DNA of 64,000 nt from Varroa destructor. Its lineage: Eukaryota > Arthropoda > Arachnida > Mesostigmata > Varroidae. How positions within the stretch are numbered: the stretch's first letter is position 1; each line of letters starts with the position of its first letter. A model generated the notes under the pieces. That model worked only from the letters and a program-made list of their open reading frames with translations, was not told where the DNA came from and did no database searches. The position numbers and the translations under genes are program-made. Below, in pieces: positions 1-12,700 of the stretch. The stretch lies in NCBI RefSeq assembly GCF_002443255.2, contig NW_019211454.1:10314248-10378247 (forward strand), read 5' to 3'.

Positions 1-3000
1 ACTTTTACCCCAGCAATGGACGCCGAAACCTCGAAGCAAAATGAAAACGCTCAACTGGTGCAAAATTCCGGCGGGGCGCGTGCTCGCTGGCGGAAGCGGT
101 GGCGACAACTTATGGGCCCGTGTGGCGGCATCACATAATGGTACCAATGAATCCCTATTAGACTTTGAAGGAATGGAAGAACTCTTCTGTCAGCAACAAT
201 CACAACCGTCCACGCCACAAATGCAGAGGAGGCAACGCACCAGCCAGCGAAAAGCACAAGAGGTCAGTCAGCGTCGTCAGTCTGTTAGACTAATTAATAA
301 TGGAGCCATCGTCCTTCTAGAATATGTACAGTAAACAATTTTGGTTATTTATACAGTATATTATATAGCCTATTTCGATGAACGCTAAGTATCAGACAGC
401 TAGTATTCGGAAAAAAGCGGGTGGAAATCAATATCGCTAGCTTATGAACTGCATCGAGATGATGTTAGGTATTTACGTGTATTTTTTTTCTACGTATTGA
501 CGGAGACAACTTCGAGAGATGAGCTATAATACTATAGTGAAGGATGAACTATAATTCATTTCGATCCCGGCTTTTACTTTGGACCAAGGCCGCAACAGTA
601 TACTCACATACTTACTATGACTATTAATTTGTTAGGCCCTCAATCAATCATAGTCACAATACAAATAATCTAACGGATTAGAATCTACGTTAGATACGTA
701 GATAGATCTACGATAGAGCGCTGTAGTCATAATGCTATACTGTAGGTCTATTCACTTTCACCCGGCAAACCGTGTACTATTTTCGCGCATGACGGAAAGC
801 GTCATCTTCTTTCCGAAAAAGCGATGGCCTACTAGTCGGCATAGCAACCATCTGCGGTTTCATTACAATTTTTGAAACTCCCAATTACGCCTTTTTTGTT
901 ACGGGTATGTTTTTATGGGTGGGGCGGGTATGTGGGGGTCCATGGTGGGCTCAAACGTAAATAATCTCATTTCAGTGACGATGACCGGACACTTTTTAAT
1001 TGAAAGTGAATTTTCGGTTGTCTCGGCTATCAATTTTTGTATTCACATTGAATATGTTTTCATCTAATCAAGGACCGCCTGCTGCTCCGGAAATTGCATC
1101 TGCCCCTTTGGCAGCTGTATGCACCGTAGAATACGGTAACCTGCTGATTTCGAGTAACTAAGAACGTCTATGATCCCGATTGGGGTTCATTCAACGCGAA
1201 GACATTAGGAAACGATGGGCTTCGCTCAAACTGAAGACGAACTCTCATCCCCCGCCATATTCAGTTTGATTCGAAAGTATTAGCTTTATCCGAGTATTAA
1301 GAACAGTGGATGGTAAACAAACAGCCCTCCACATCACTTTCCAATTTATCTTGTGCATTTATTCATTTCACATAGTTTATGTAAAGTAGTAGGGGCTGAA
1401 AATGATAAATATACAACATCTGTTATGAGTTATGATTCAGTTAATTTAGGAAAACGTTTAACTACATATTAAGATTCACAGGTAGGTTAGCTGATTTAGT
1501 TGGACTGCACTGAGCGGAAAGATACCTAGGACATATAGCTCTCATTGGGTTTGTGGTATCCTTGCGCTTCGCAAAGAGGATTATGGAACCCGTGCACTGT
1601 GAATCGTTTTGATTTTTCTTCTTTTTTTTACTTCTGTTTACTTGTTTCCAGTTGTTAAAATAATAGAGGATCTACATTGGCCAATTTTAATTTTTTGTCG
1701 AGAGTTGATCGATTTTTCTTGCTCTTTGATAAATATCGGGTGTCGATCGATAGATACATTAAGCGGCTACGTGCAGATTTGGTCTGCCATACACATATAT
1801 ATATATGGCTTTATATATAAATGGCTTCATATATATGGGAATATTGAGTTTTCCCTGACCAAATTTAGTAAATCCTAGCTTTTATTGAAATTTTATCCGT
1901 GGCAGACGACACAATTCTCCTACTAAATATCTTGACTGCTATCTTATCCGTTGTGACCGTGTGCTTCAACGCGGTCAGCAGAGGTTTCCCAGCAAGTGTC
2001 AAGCCGAGTTACGTAAAAGAATTGACAGTTTTTAGGGGTTATCCTGTTCAGATAACGCAAATCACTGTTGATAAATTTTTATCCTCTTCTGAATATCATA
2101 GCCCTTGTGTTGATCTCATATTAATGAGATCAACACAAGGGCTATGAACGCCCAGCTCGACAGCGTAGTCATTTTCATTCATCATCAATGTTTGTTGCAG
2201 GGGCAACCTACTTATGCTGTATATGGCAAAGTCGTCCACGTATAGGTTCACTCTTTACGAGAGAGTGTTTTGCTTGATGCCAAAAGGAAACTCGTTGATG
2301 GAAAACATGAAGGAAATATGGAACTGAGGTTATCGCTTTGTGCGAATCCAGTTGACTGTTTGACTTTATTCCTCTTTGCGATGTATCATCATCAACTTTG
2401 CAGGATATCCTTCAGTATACATGGCACCTCTGAAGACACCCTCAGTTATGCTAGGTTTCCCTATACGATGGTTCTCAAACTCGAGTCGACTTAACTTGTC
2501 TGTCCGGCTTGTTTATGTACTCCCATTCACTGTGTATTTAATGTGTACGTGATTTCAATATAATAATAGAACTTCCAGGTAGATAGATATGTATGTAAAA
2601 CGCACTAACATCACCGATAACGGTGACTTCATGCCAATTTACAGGTGACTCTTCTAGAAGGAAAACGCTCATTAAACATTTCGATATTCCTTAAACAATT
2701 CCGCTTTCCCACAGTTCAGCAGGAGAGTATTGCTTCGATGATCCGAAAGGGAATGCATCAGGAAATCGGTACGAGATACAATGTTAAAGTTTTGTTATGA
2801 ATAAGGAATGAATGTGAGCCGCCGATTTCATATAGTGGAATTCGGTAATGGGTACAGCAATGAATATTCAGTACCTCATATTCTTTTGTGAAGGGACAGA
2901 ACATTCACATTCAGCCATCGACTTCCTATATTTCAGGTGCGGAACGCCTTCGGGGCCTATTGAAGATCCTTCCGGAACCTGAGGAGATTGAGTTGTTGAA

Positions 3001-6000
3001 TAACTTTGATGGGGACATAGCTAAACTCGGACCGGCAGAGCAGTTTCTTCTTCAACTGATCCACATACCCGATTATAAGCTACGCATTGAGTGTGAGGCC
3101 CCTGATCGCTTCATCTTTCCTAAAATGTCATGACTGGAGTACGGGAAACATATCCCGTAAACCGGATCTAGACATGTGCGCAACATGCACACAATGCAGT
3201 CTTCTGCTAAAACGGCTGGCACACAATTAGCCCTAGTGCTACGTTATGTGCTGGTCCAGTGCGTGATACAATATTGTATTCTTGAGAACAAAACATATCA
3301 TGTGAGACATCTCGGTTAAGTGGGTGATACATGTAGGTTTATGGAAAGTGGAGAACTAGCACAGTTCTCTCCGTGCATGAGGTTATTGATTTAACGATAG
3401 TAGTAACGATTGTCATCACTGTCGTCACCAAAAGCAGGTACTAGACACTTTTTGCGTTTTATTTCTTTAGGCCAATTGTTGAAGGAGGAGTTCACAGCGA
3501 CGATCGGCCTGCTCGAGCCCTGCATCAAATCGATTCGTTGTGCGGCGCACGAGATCGAGGATGCCACAAAATTACATGAAATCCTCTATATGATTTTAGT
3601 AGCGGGTAACTTTTTGAATTCGGGTGGGTACGCGGGAAACGCCGCTGGGTTCCGCATGATGTCGTTACTGAAAGTCACCGATATGCGCGCAAATCGTCCC
3701 GGCATGAATCTCATTCATTATGTTGCTATGGTAAGCAGATATAGTATGTAAACAACATACCTACTTACATTTGACAAATACTTCGGATAAAGCCAAACTG
3801 CATATGAAGGTTATGCGAAACGCTGTACTGCTCACACGCAACTTCAACAGACTACTCGAAATATCCTGAGAATAAAGAGCGCATCAGAGGCTGAGGTTTG
3901 TTAACTTGTACTACTATCCTCAATCACAGGAAGCGGAACGTAAACAGCTTCTCGATTTCGGGAATCAACTGACATCTCTCGAAGAAGCTGCTCGACTGTC
4001 GATCGACACTTTGAAGAGTGATGCTGACACCCTAAGTACCCGTGTCGCGAATGTATCAAATATGGTAGCTTCTGCGCATACGTCAGACCTCCAAGGTCAG
4101 ATGAATGATTTTCTCTTGTCCGCCCAACAACGAATTGAAGATACGAAACAACAAATCGAATGGTTGGAGCAGGTTCGAACTAAACTGGGGACCTTTCTCT
4201 GTGAGGATCTCGATTCTTTCAAGCTGGAAGAATGTTTCAAGTAGGTGGACCATTGAAAAAGTGTTTCTAGAGGAGAGCGTTGACGTGTTCCCATTTTGAT
4301 CTATCTATAATTCACTATCTACAATGTTTGAATCCGGGTTGTCTTGGCCAAAAAAAAATGCTATGGACCCAATGGGAGCAGATAACTGAACCATGGTAAC
4401 ATCACAGACGTAAATCCATCTATGCAATTGCTTTGTTCTTCAGAGTCTTTTGGAATTTCTGCACGAAGTTTCGGAAAGCCGTCGAAGAAAACGAAAAACG
4501 TGCGGAACAGGAACGGAAAGCTGAGGCACGCAGGAGACTTCGAGAAGACCAAGCAAAACGGTAAATTTCGTATAAACGGTCCAGTATAATTAATTTGGAT
4601 GCTTGTAATTTAGCGTTAAATTAATTTCCATTAAAATTTCTAATCACCCAAATTTGCATCCAGTTGGTCCTAGTACGTAACCGTTACTAATTTTGATTGG
4701 ACATTGGATTTTTGCCTTAAAATGTTTTTTTTTTTTATTATTTCGATTTACCAATCAATTGCTCACTTTAGATTGCTCAGTCGAGGCTATACCTAGACGT
4801 ATCATCCGCGAATGTAATGAAAACAGTATCGATTTTAGATGCTAAAATGAATATCTGTACAGATATACATTGTATAGTATAGAGATCAATTGGGTATAAT
4901 AGTAAATGAATCCTGGAAAATGCGCGTCTTTATGTAGGCTTAGCGTCGAGTTTTCGGGGAGTGAATCGGACGTTATGGATATGCTCCTTGGAGATATTAA
5001 ATCTGGATTCCCACAACTCTTTAGCAAACTTCGCAGAAACCGCAGGTACGGAATTGCCGAGCGCAGTCAATTTTTCTGAATATAACTGAGTTAGTAGTAG
5101 TCGCCGTGGCCCCTGAATACAACTTACTGAAAACGTTACGACAGTGTCAATAATTAATTACTAAATATCGTTATCAACATTAAAAAGTAATTTTTTTAAA
5201 ATATTCGTCTTTATTCGCAGAAGTGACAATAACTCCGAGGACGATTCCGTATCGCTTGGGCTGGCCAATTCCCCACGCCTTATGAGGAGATCCCATTTTG
5301 GCTCATCTCTTGCGTCCATGGCTGACAATGAGGTAGGTAGGGTTGGGCACGACGACAGCATATAAGCTCCTATAAGTTGTTATTCAAACGAGTCAGCTAA
5401 TGGGAAAAGCCTCCAGAATGGTGCCTTTCTTTTCCTGTTTCAGACGGATTAATATCTCATTTGCAATCGTTGCCAGATTTCATGTTGAAGATTGTTCATA
5501 TAGTACATAGTACTGTTCACTTTTTGGATTGGTAATGGAGACATCGTTGGATTCGTGTTCTGCTATCCAACGTGCGTCCAATCTGCGATGTTCGTTATTT
5601 CTTTTTAAACCAGACATCTGCTAGAACTTCTACCGATGAAGATGTTGAAGGGAAATGCAAGATGTTCTAGTGCAAAATATCTGATAACTAAGTGTACCGA
5701 ATTAGTCATTATTGAACTAGTTAAACCGTTGAATTCTGTGGGTACATACTGGAAAGCTTCTAAGCAACTCGCAACCTATATCTTATATTATTTTCAATAT
5801 AAAAGCCCGGTAATTAATATGAAAAATTTCTGCTGCGTCACAGAGTCCCGATGTCACTCCAACAGGTTCCCTACGAAAACGCCGGAACCGTTCATCCTCG
5901 GAGTTTGACGATAATGCAGATCTTCTAGATTATCTTAAGCAGGCAGAGCAAGCTCAGCAACAAGGTATGAATAGCAGGGTGCTCCCGAGATCATTTGAGG

Positions 6001-9000
6001 TACGCCAATCTTGACCAAACAATATTCATTTTTTCTCGTTCGTTTCAAAAATCCAAACACGTAACGTTTCATATAGTAATTAGCGCCTAATTTTACCTGC
6101 GAGTAGTCTGTCTAACTGGGTTTTTGTCACAGTTCCTTTACATAGCCATACTTGTATCATATCTCAGCAGGCTGGCATCGACGATCGTCCCGGCGCCTGA
6201 AAACCGAAAACTCGGAGAATCCGAACCTTGAGACGTTGCACGAGCGACCAAAGCATCTCGATGAGCTTCATCAACAAAAGCAACAGTTGGTGCACAAGAA
6301 GTCGAAGTCACCGGAACCCCAGCCACCAACGCCGACTGGCGTTCGGGGGAGCACTTCTGCTCAGACCAAACATGAAGCAATTAGCAATAGTCATGGAACG
6401 CCATCTGGAAGTGCCACTGCCGTTGCTGCTAATATCAGCGGGTTACCGGAAGTCCACACGGAACGACGAGCATCCCTAACGAATGTCGTCCGCCCAATGG
6501 TACCACAGCAACAGCAGCAATCGCCATTGCCGTCTCAACAGCAACAAATGACGCCAGTCGGAACCTCCGCTCTCGTCGGCGTAGTCCCCGATTGTGCGAT
6601 GCCGGCTGTGTATTCGACGTCGAGGCCAATGTCAACGCTGAGGTCATCGCAGGTCGAGGACACCGACACGTCAACCGGTGGGGAAAGTCCCGTTTTAATG
6701 CGTCGCAAAACTTACCACAGTCTAAAAGAGCCAACTGGAAGTAACAAGACAAGACACTCAACGCCTGTCAGGAGCGGTGGGAACTTCTTTTGTTCCGTTC
6801 GGTGGAATTGATTTAACGACATTTATTTGACTCTTGATATGCAAACATTAATCAAAATTTAGATATGAACGCTGCTCGTAACAGCCATACGAATTGGGAC
6901 ACGTTCCGTGCCAGGGATGGGGTGGGCTACCTCGAGTCCCCATTTTGATAATAACATCCGCTTTTTGACTAATAACATGAATAGTGTTAGAAATTTTAGA
7001 AGGGAGTAGTGCCGCGTATGCAACGTCAGCAGCTATTCAGAAGTGTGCAAACTGTCTTGCAACCTGTATAATAAAACGCACTTCTTTTACTTGTACAACT
7101 AGAACTTTAAGTTCAATATTGTGCAGATCTACGATGGCGGCACTGTAAGGCCGTTATTAGGCCTTATATATATTCAATGCTAAAGGTTGTTTAACTAAAT
7201 ATCAGTTTATTTCGTCCAATCGCAACGCATGTTCTTCCTCATTCTAGCTACAGATGAATTAGCTATCGGAAGCCCAGGAGGAAACATGGGACAGTCCCAT
7301 AGCCTTCGATCTGGTCGATCATCAATTAACGGAACATCAGATGAACGCCGTTCCCTCCGCCAGCTGCGTGCAAAACATGAGGGAAACGGTAGCCGGCGAA
7401 GTAAAAAAGAAGATCAGCCACACAAAGACAGTGATAGTCCAACAATCAGATCTGTAATTTCATCACCAATCGGAGTTAACTCAGGCGTTAATAAGAACGA
7501 TGAGGAAGACGACTTCGACTCAGAGAGCTCCTTTGATAGGTTAGATATCACCATAGATAATACGACTGTTATCGTTATTAGCTAGCTTGAAGCGCTGGTT
7601 AACGACTCATTTACTAATGACTGATCATTGAACAATAACGGATGCTCAATACATGAGAAGCGCATTCATTGTGAAAGTAAAATATTTCTACAATATTAAT
7701 TACATACTGCTTACCATTTTATACGATCATTACATTACGAACTTTGATAGAAGGCAAAAACGGGTTCCAAAGAAACTCGCCCTAAATGTTCAGCAGAAAG
7801 GGGACAGTCGAACTAATCAATCGCACTCTCTGCACTATTCCGATATTTTCCTTCTTACATAAATATACTATGAAATATTATTACAATGTTTGCTACTAGA
7901 TTGTATCAACTACTAGATTGTTACAACTTGGAAAAATACTGCAATATAAAATAATGTACGGTTTCTATAGCCTTTTAATTGTATTTTGGGTGTTGCACTT
8001 GTCGAAGCAAAAAGAAACAAGGTATTTTTATTGAGGTGTGCAATAATAGTAGACTGCGGCTTGATGCAGGTTCTCGCCCGTTCGCAAGACTACACGAAGG
8101 ACCTCGGCTCGGTCACTGATGGCATTGCCTTCAAAGGTGAGTTAACTTGCGCGTTGCAGCCAGCTCCATGAGTAGTTCTGAACGTTAATTTTTGCCGCTT
8201 TTTTTTAACGATAAATGTGTTTTTACCGTTACATTAATCTCGGTAGCCAAAAAAAAAGAGCATATATAAGGCAGTGCTGTTTCGCGTAAATAGACTTTTG
8301 TTACACGGCCCTTTTGGATGTACCAGTGACCTCCTATGTACCAGTAAATCCTGCTTCCACGTGCCCTCGACGTCATCGAGCAGGCTTGCAAAAGCTGGGC
8401 ATTTCATCAGCTCCTTTCTGAGCCCAAATCAAGGGTTTCTGGTTGGCTATTTGTAAGGCGTACTAAAACAGGTAGGGTCTCTTCGTCACATTCTCGAACC
8501 ACGCGATCCTTTTTCTATGAAACTCTTCAACGAACCCCCGCCCACCGCCTTAGTCCTAGTGCAAATGACGGTCCATTGCAGGTATATTTCAGCATTTGTT
8601 TCGGGATAATTAATGGCGTTGTCCTTTGTCTCTTCATTCTGTTCCTTCTTTATTAGACAAAAAAAGTTAAGCTTCTTTCAACGCTTTGTTCATCTCCTTG
8701 GCGCTACACTTCCTGCCAGCTTGACACCGGTCGACTTGGTAGTCATACTGCTACCGTACAGTGACCTTGCAGATCCTAATCAGCCTTCTGACTTAGTCCA
8801 CTATGTAGAAAAAGCAACGACTAACTAGGCATATGAAATGTCATATTTAGGCGTTGCCCACAAGCAGGTACTAACCTGCATTAAGCATTCATTTACTTTA
8901 CTGGACTGAACGCATATAATTGAGCTCATTGTTACATTGAAACTATGATACGGATAACGAGCTTTACTGGGCCAGAGTACTACGGGTGATTTAGTGAATC

Positions 9001-9753
9001 TCAGATTCGAATGTTCAGCAAACGAACACTTCCGTAAACATTTGTTCTATCCTTAGAAGATTGATAGTACGATTCTTCCCTAAAGAACACATTGCATTGT
9101 TGTATTGATGTTGATTTCTACTAGAAATAAAGCTCGTGTTTCATGTGTGCCACTTTAATAGCTTATTGTAACAAATAATAACAACTAACAGGCGACACCG
9201 TCCTTCCAAATTTAATCGTCATACAAAAACATTTTGCCAGATAGGTAAGCCTCTACGAGGGAAAACATGAGCATGTATGGACCGCATTCACACATGGAAC
9301 AAATAGGCGTCTCGGGTATCCAACCGTTCACTCGCTTGTCCTTGCACTGGATTTCTCGATTCTTCTGTTGTGCACCTTATCGAACTGAGGGAAAATTTTC
9401 ATACAGAACGGCTTGGAGATGTTCCTTTGTGAACGCTCGCATAGGTGCTCGAAGCAACACTTGCTTGTTTTGAATTTAAAACTTCCATAAACAACTACCA
9501 CCATATCATATTCTCGCCATTTTCGTCAAAAAACAAAGACTCTTCTGCGGCGTAGCATAAACATATTTAACCTTTTTTTTTATGAGGCACAGCCTCCCTA
9601 CGTTCATTCGACTGCACGTTCATTTGAACACATTACAGGCCAAAATATCCGGTCTGTTATATTTGACAGTGCTTTCCACACATACATTAACAAGCATGAA
9701 GGAAAATCGGCTCATAGCCATTAGAAAATTTGCCTTTCACCTTATACAAGTGA

Positions 9754-9791
<38 letters not shown>

Positions 9792-12700
9792 GTAGAGATT
9801 AATTAATATAGCCACCCTTAGAGGTACAACGTTTATGCTAGATTAATATTAAAATATTAAACGATATAAGTCTTTAGAATCTGAAGTGTATTGAAGGACA
9901 TACTCAATAGTGGACCATTAAAATACTTAGAACTGTCCCGATTGCCCGAACAGCTCTGAAGCCTGCTATATTTAGACGCTTCGAATATTCTCGCTTGGAG
10001 TACTTATCAAATCATATTCACAGACACAGACACAGAACGTATAGATAGCATTGGCATGTCTCATAGAAGACTGAGCGTAGGGGATAGCAAGTTTCCATAG
10101 GCCACGCAACTGGATTAAAAAACTGGCCGAAAAAACGGACAAGGAAGGCAATTTATTTACATCTTCTGACAGATGAAAAGCAAATGCAAAACTCACCAGT
10201 CTTTGTTCGTTCGTTTGTCAGACCGAAACATGTCATAACAAAACTAGCTAACCGTTTACAATTAACTTTACATGCATGTTGGGGTTCCATGTCGACGACT
10301 GGTTAGATGTGTTGATCTTGTAACAAAATTGCCCCCTATACCCACGAAATCACAGTGGGTGCTATCTAAAACATCTAGTGTATATTACGTAGACGCCATA
10401 TTCGATGACTAGAAAAGCTGTCCTAGAATACGCGTTCAAGACGTGATTCAGCCTGAGATCACCCTAAAATGTCTTATCTTCTTTTCGTATTGTTACTCGT
10501 CAGATTACGTAATTTTCCTATATTTGATAAAGCTTATTACGTTTTATGGTATGAATTCTCTCATTATTGTGTTATTATCAGTCCCACGTTGAGGACCAAC
10601 GTATTATCAATTGACTTCATTGAAATACATGAAAACTTTACCAAGATTCCTTTTTCTCTATGCTATTCTTAGGAAAAAGCTGGGGCTGAGTTTACTTTGG
10701 GCGAAAAATCATCCAGATCCCAGGAAGAATTATTGACGAAAACTAAAGACAAAGATGACAAATCATTAAGAGCCAGGCTTGCTAGGAAGATCCATTCCAT
10801 CACCGACAATATCAAGGGTGAGCTAGAACCAAATACGTGAATTAGCAGTTGGAGCGTTCCTGAACATTAGGAGCATATAGTAATGCACCTAACCTAACCT
10901 AACCTACGAACATAGAACCCTTCTAAGTTTTCTTCCAGTCAAGCGGCAATCCGAAAAAAATAATCATTTATTTGTTGGACAGCGTCTAATGTTAATAGAA
11001 TTGAGTTACTTAAGTGGTATTATCCAATCACACATTCAACAATTGTATACTAAGCAGAAATAACCTTTCTACCCGTAAAAGACCAAACTGAACATAAGTT
11101 ATAGCTAAAGGGATAATGCGCTACCTTTCTTTCTTTTCGTTTAGCTGTATCAGAGCGTAAATCATCTGACGAGGATAAGGAAAAAAGTGGTGTGTCTTTG
11201 GCATCGACGAAAGCAAACAGCATCGGTTGTACCCGTGTATCAGGAATACCCGTAAAGCGAGGCATTCCCATACTAACTGGTTAGTTCAATACGATTCTAA
11301 AAGATCATGAGGTTGTCACGATTTCCTTCGGAGATGTATACTGGGACCTTTAAATCCAAAGGCGTAGTGGTTAACTATCGTTCTATGTAAAACATTCACC
11401 TTTCGGACCATACTTTTGCCTGGAACTGTGTTCTATGGCGAATCTTTTCCACAATGTTTAACAGTTGGCCTTGGCTTACTTTGGCTATACAAACAAATGC
11501 TGCTTTTATTAATGAACGAATCAACTATGCTCTTACTTCATTTTAAAGCGTACCAGAAGAAACAACGTTGGTAAGTCTCACAATAGAGAGCTGATGGCAC
11601 TGATGTGGTTTCGTGCAAAGGTCCGACTATTAGATCGTCCTCGTCAGAAAATCTAATATATTAATGTCATAAACGTTGTCGATCAGTAGCCGGTACGGGT
11701 CCTAAAAAACAAAAACATTCGCAGGTTCGACGCAACGTGCTACACCTTCGCCAGTGCTTGATTCGAAGATCGCGAAATCCGCTGCAGTCGTTAACCAACC
11801 GGAAGCTAGACAAAGGGGGAAAACCGCGGAAAGTCTGCAGGTCCGTAAAGAATAAGCATAGCTGAAAGTACATTTTGAATATCATTAACAAGAAACGCTT
11901 GCGTATCGCTTCAGATCCTACTAATTTTGTTCAACCAACGAAAACAACCTTTACCTATTACTTCGGTGAGTGCAAAGGCGATACACATATACACTCCTCG
12001 ATTCATCAATGGGCCACTACATAGTATTACGCGCTACTTTTCTAGACTTTAAAAGTCACCTTTATAAGAGAAACGCTTCATACTTGACAGGCATTTTCAA
12101 ACTTGCGCATGTAAATGTTACAGATCGGCACCGATCCGCGATTTGCGGCCTCAGCAGCCGCTGCTCCACCGCAGGCTACCATAATACCTACCATTAATTC
12201 TAATGTTGCACTCACGCCATCTTGCGCTCTTCAAGGCTCGGCATCTACGCTCCTCCCTCCCGACGGCACGATTCCACCATCGTTGCCAAAAACGACTGCT
12301 ACTTTGCTAGTGGGACCTCAAAGGACAACTTTCTCATTGCAACCTCAACGTGCTTCATTCCATGGTGCAGGTAGCAGTACTTCATCATTGACCAACGGAT
12401 CTGCCGTCGGGAGTTCATTGTCAGGGGCACAGATTTCGCATCGCCATTCGGTTGCGCTAGGAGAACAAGAAAATCGCAGACCACCGGCAGGATCCATTCG
12501 AAGAACCGGTTAGCCTTGAAGTCGTTTGAGATTAATTGATAGGCTTTATTTTCAAGTTTTATTATTGAACTTATGTTTGAAATTCACTTCTATTTGTATT
12601 TTTAGCAGTGTATGAAAGTAATCATTATTTCGGCACTTTCACTGCAATGATTGGTGCCGTTGTTAAAAAGAATGTTCGATGTAAAAATAATCATATTCTT

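Noticed and set aside
4097..4294. Minus-strand and alternative plus-strand frames over the formin coiled-coil exon
   Set aside because: They are shadows of the FH2 exon 3930-4240.
6741..6811. Extension of the formin exon to a stop at 6809-6811
   Set aside because: A gtaaca donor at 6741 joins in frame to 7254, and the tail continues through many well-formed exons to 13617.
11549..11570. 22-base segment flanked by ttttaaag and a strong gtaagt donor, possible formin microexon
   Set aside because: Including it shifts the frame and brings a stop in the next exon, whereas joining 11279 directly to 11725 keeps the frame.
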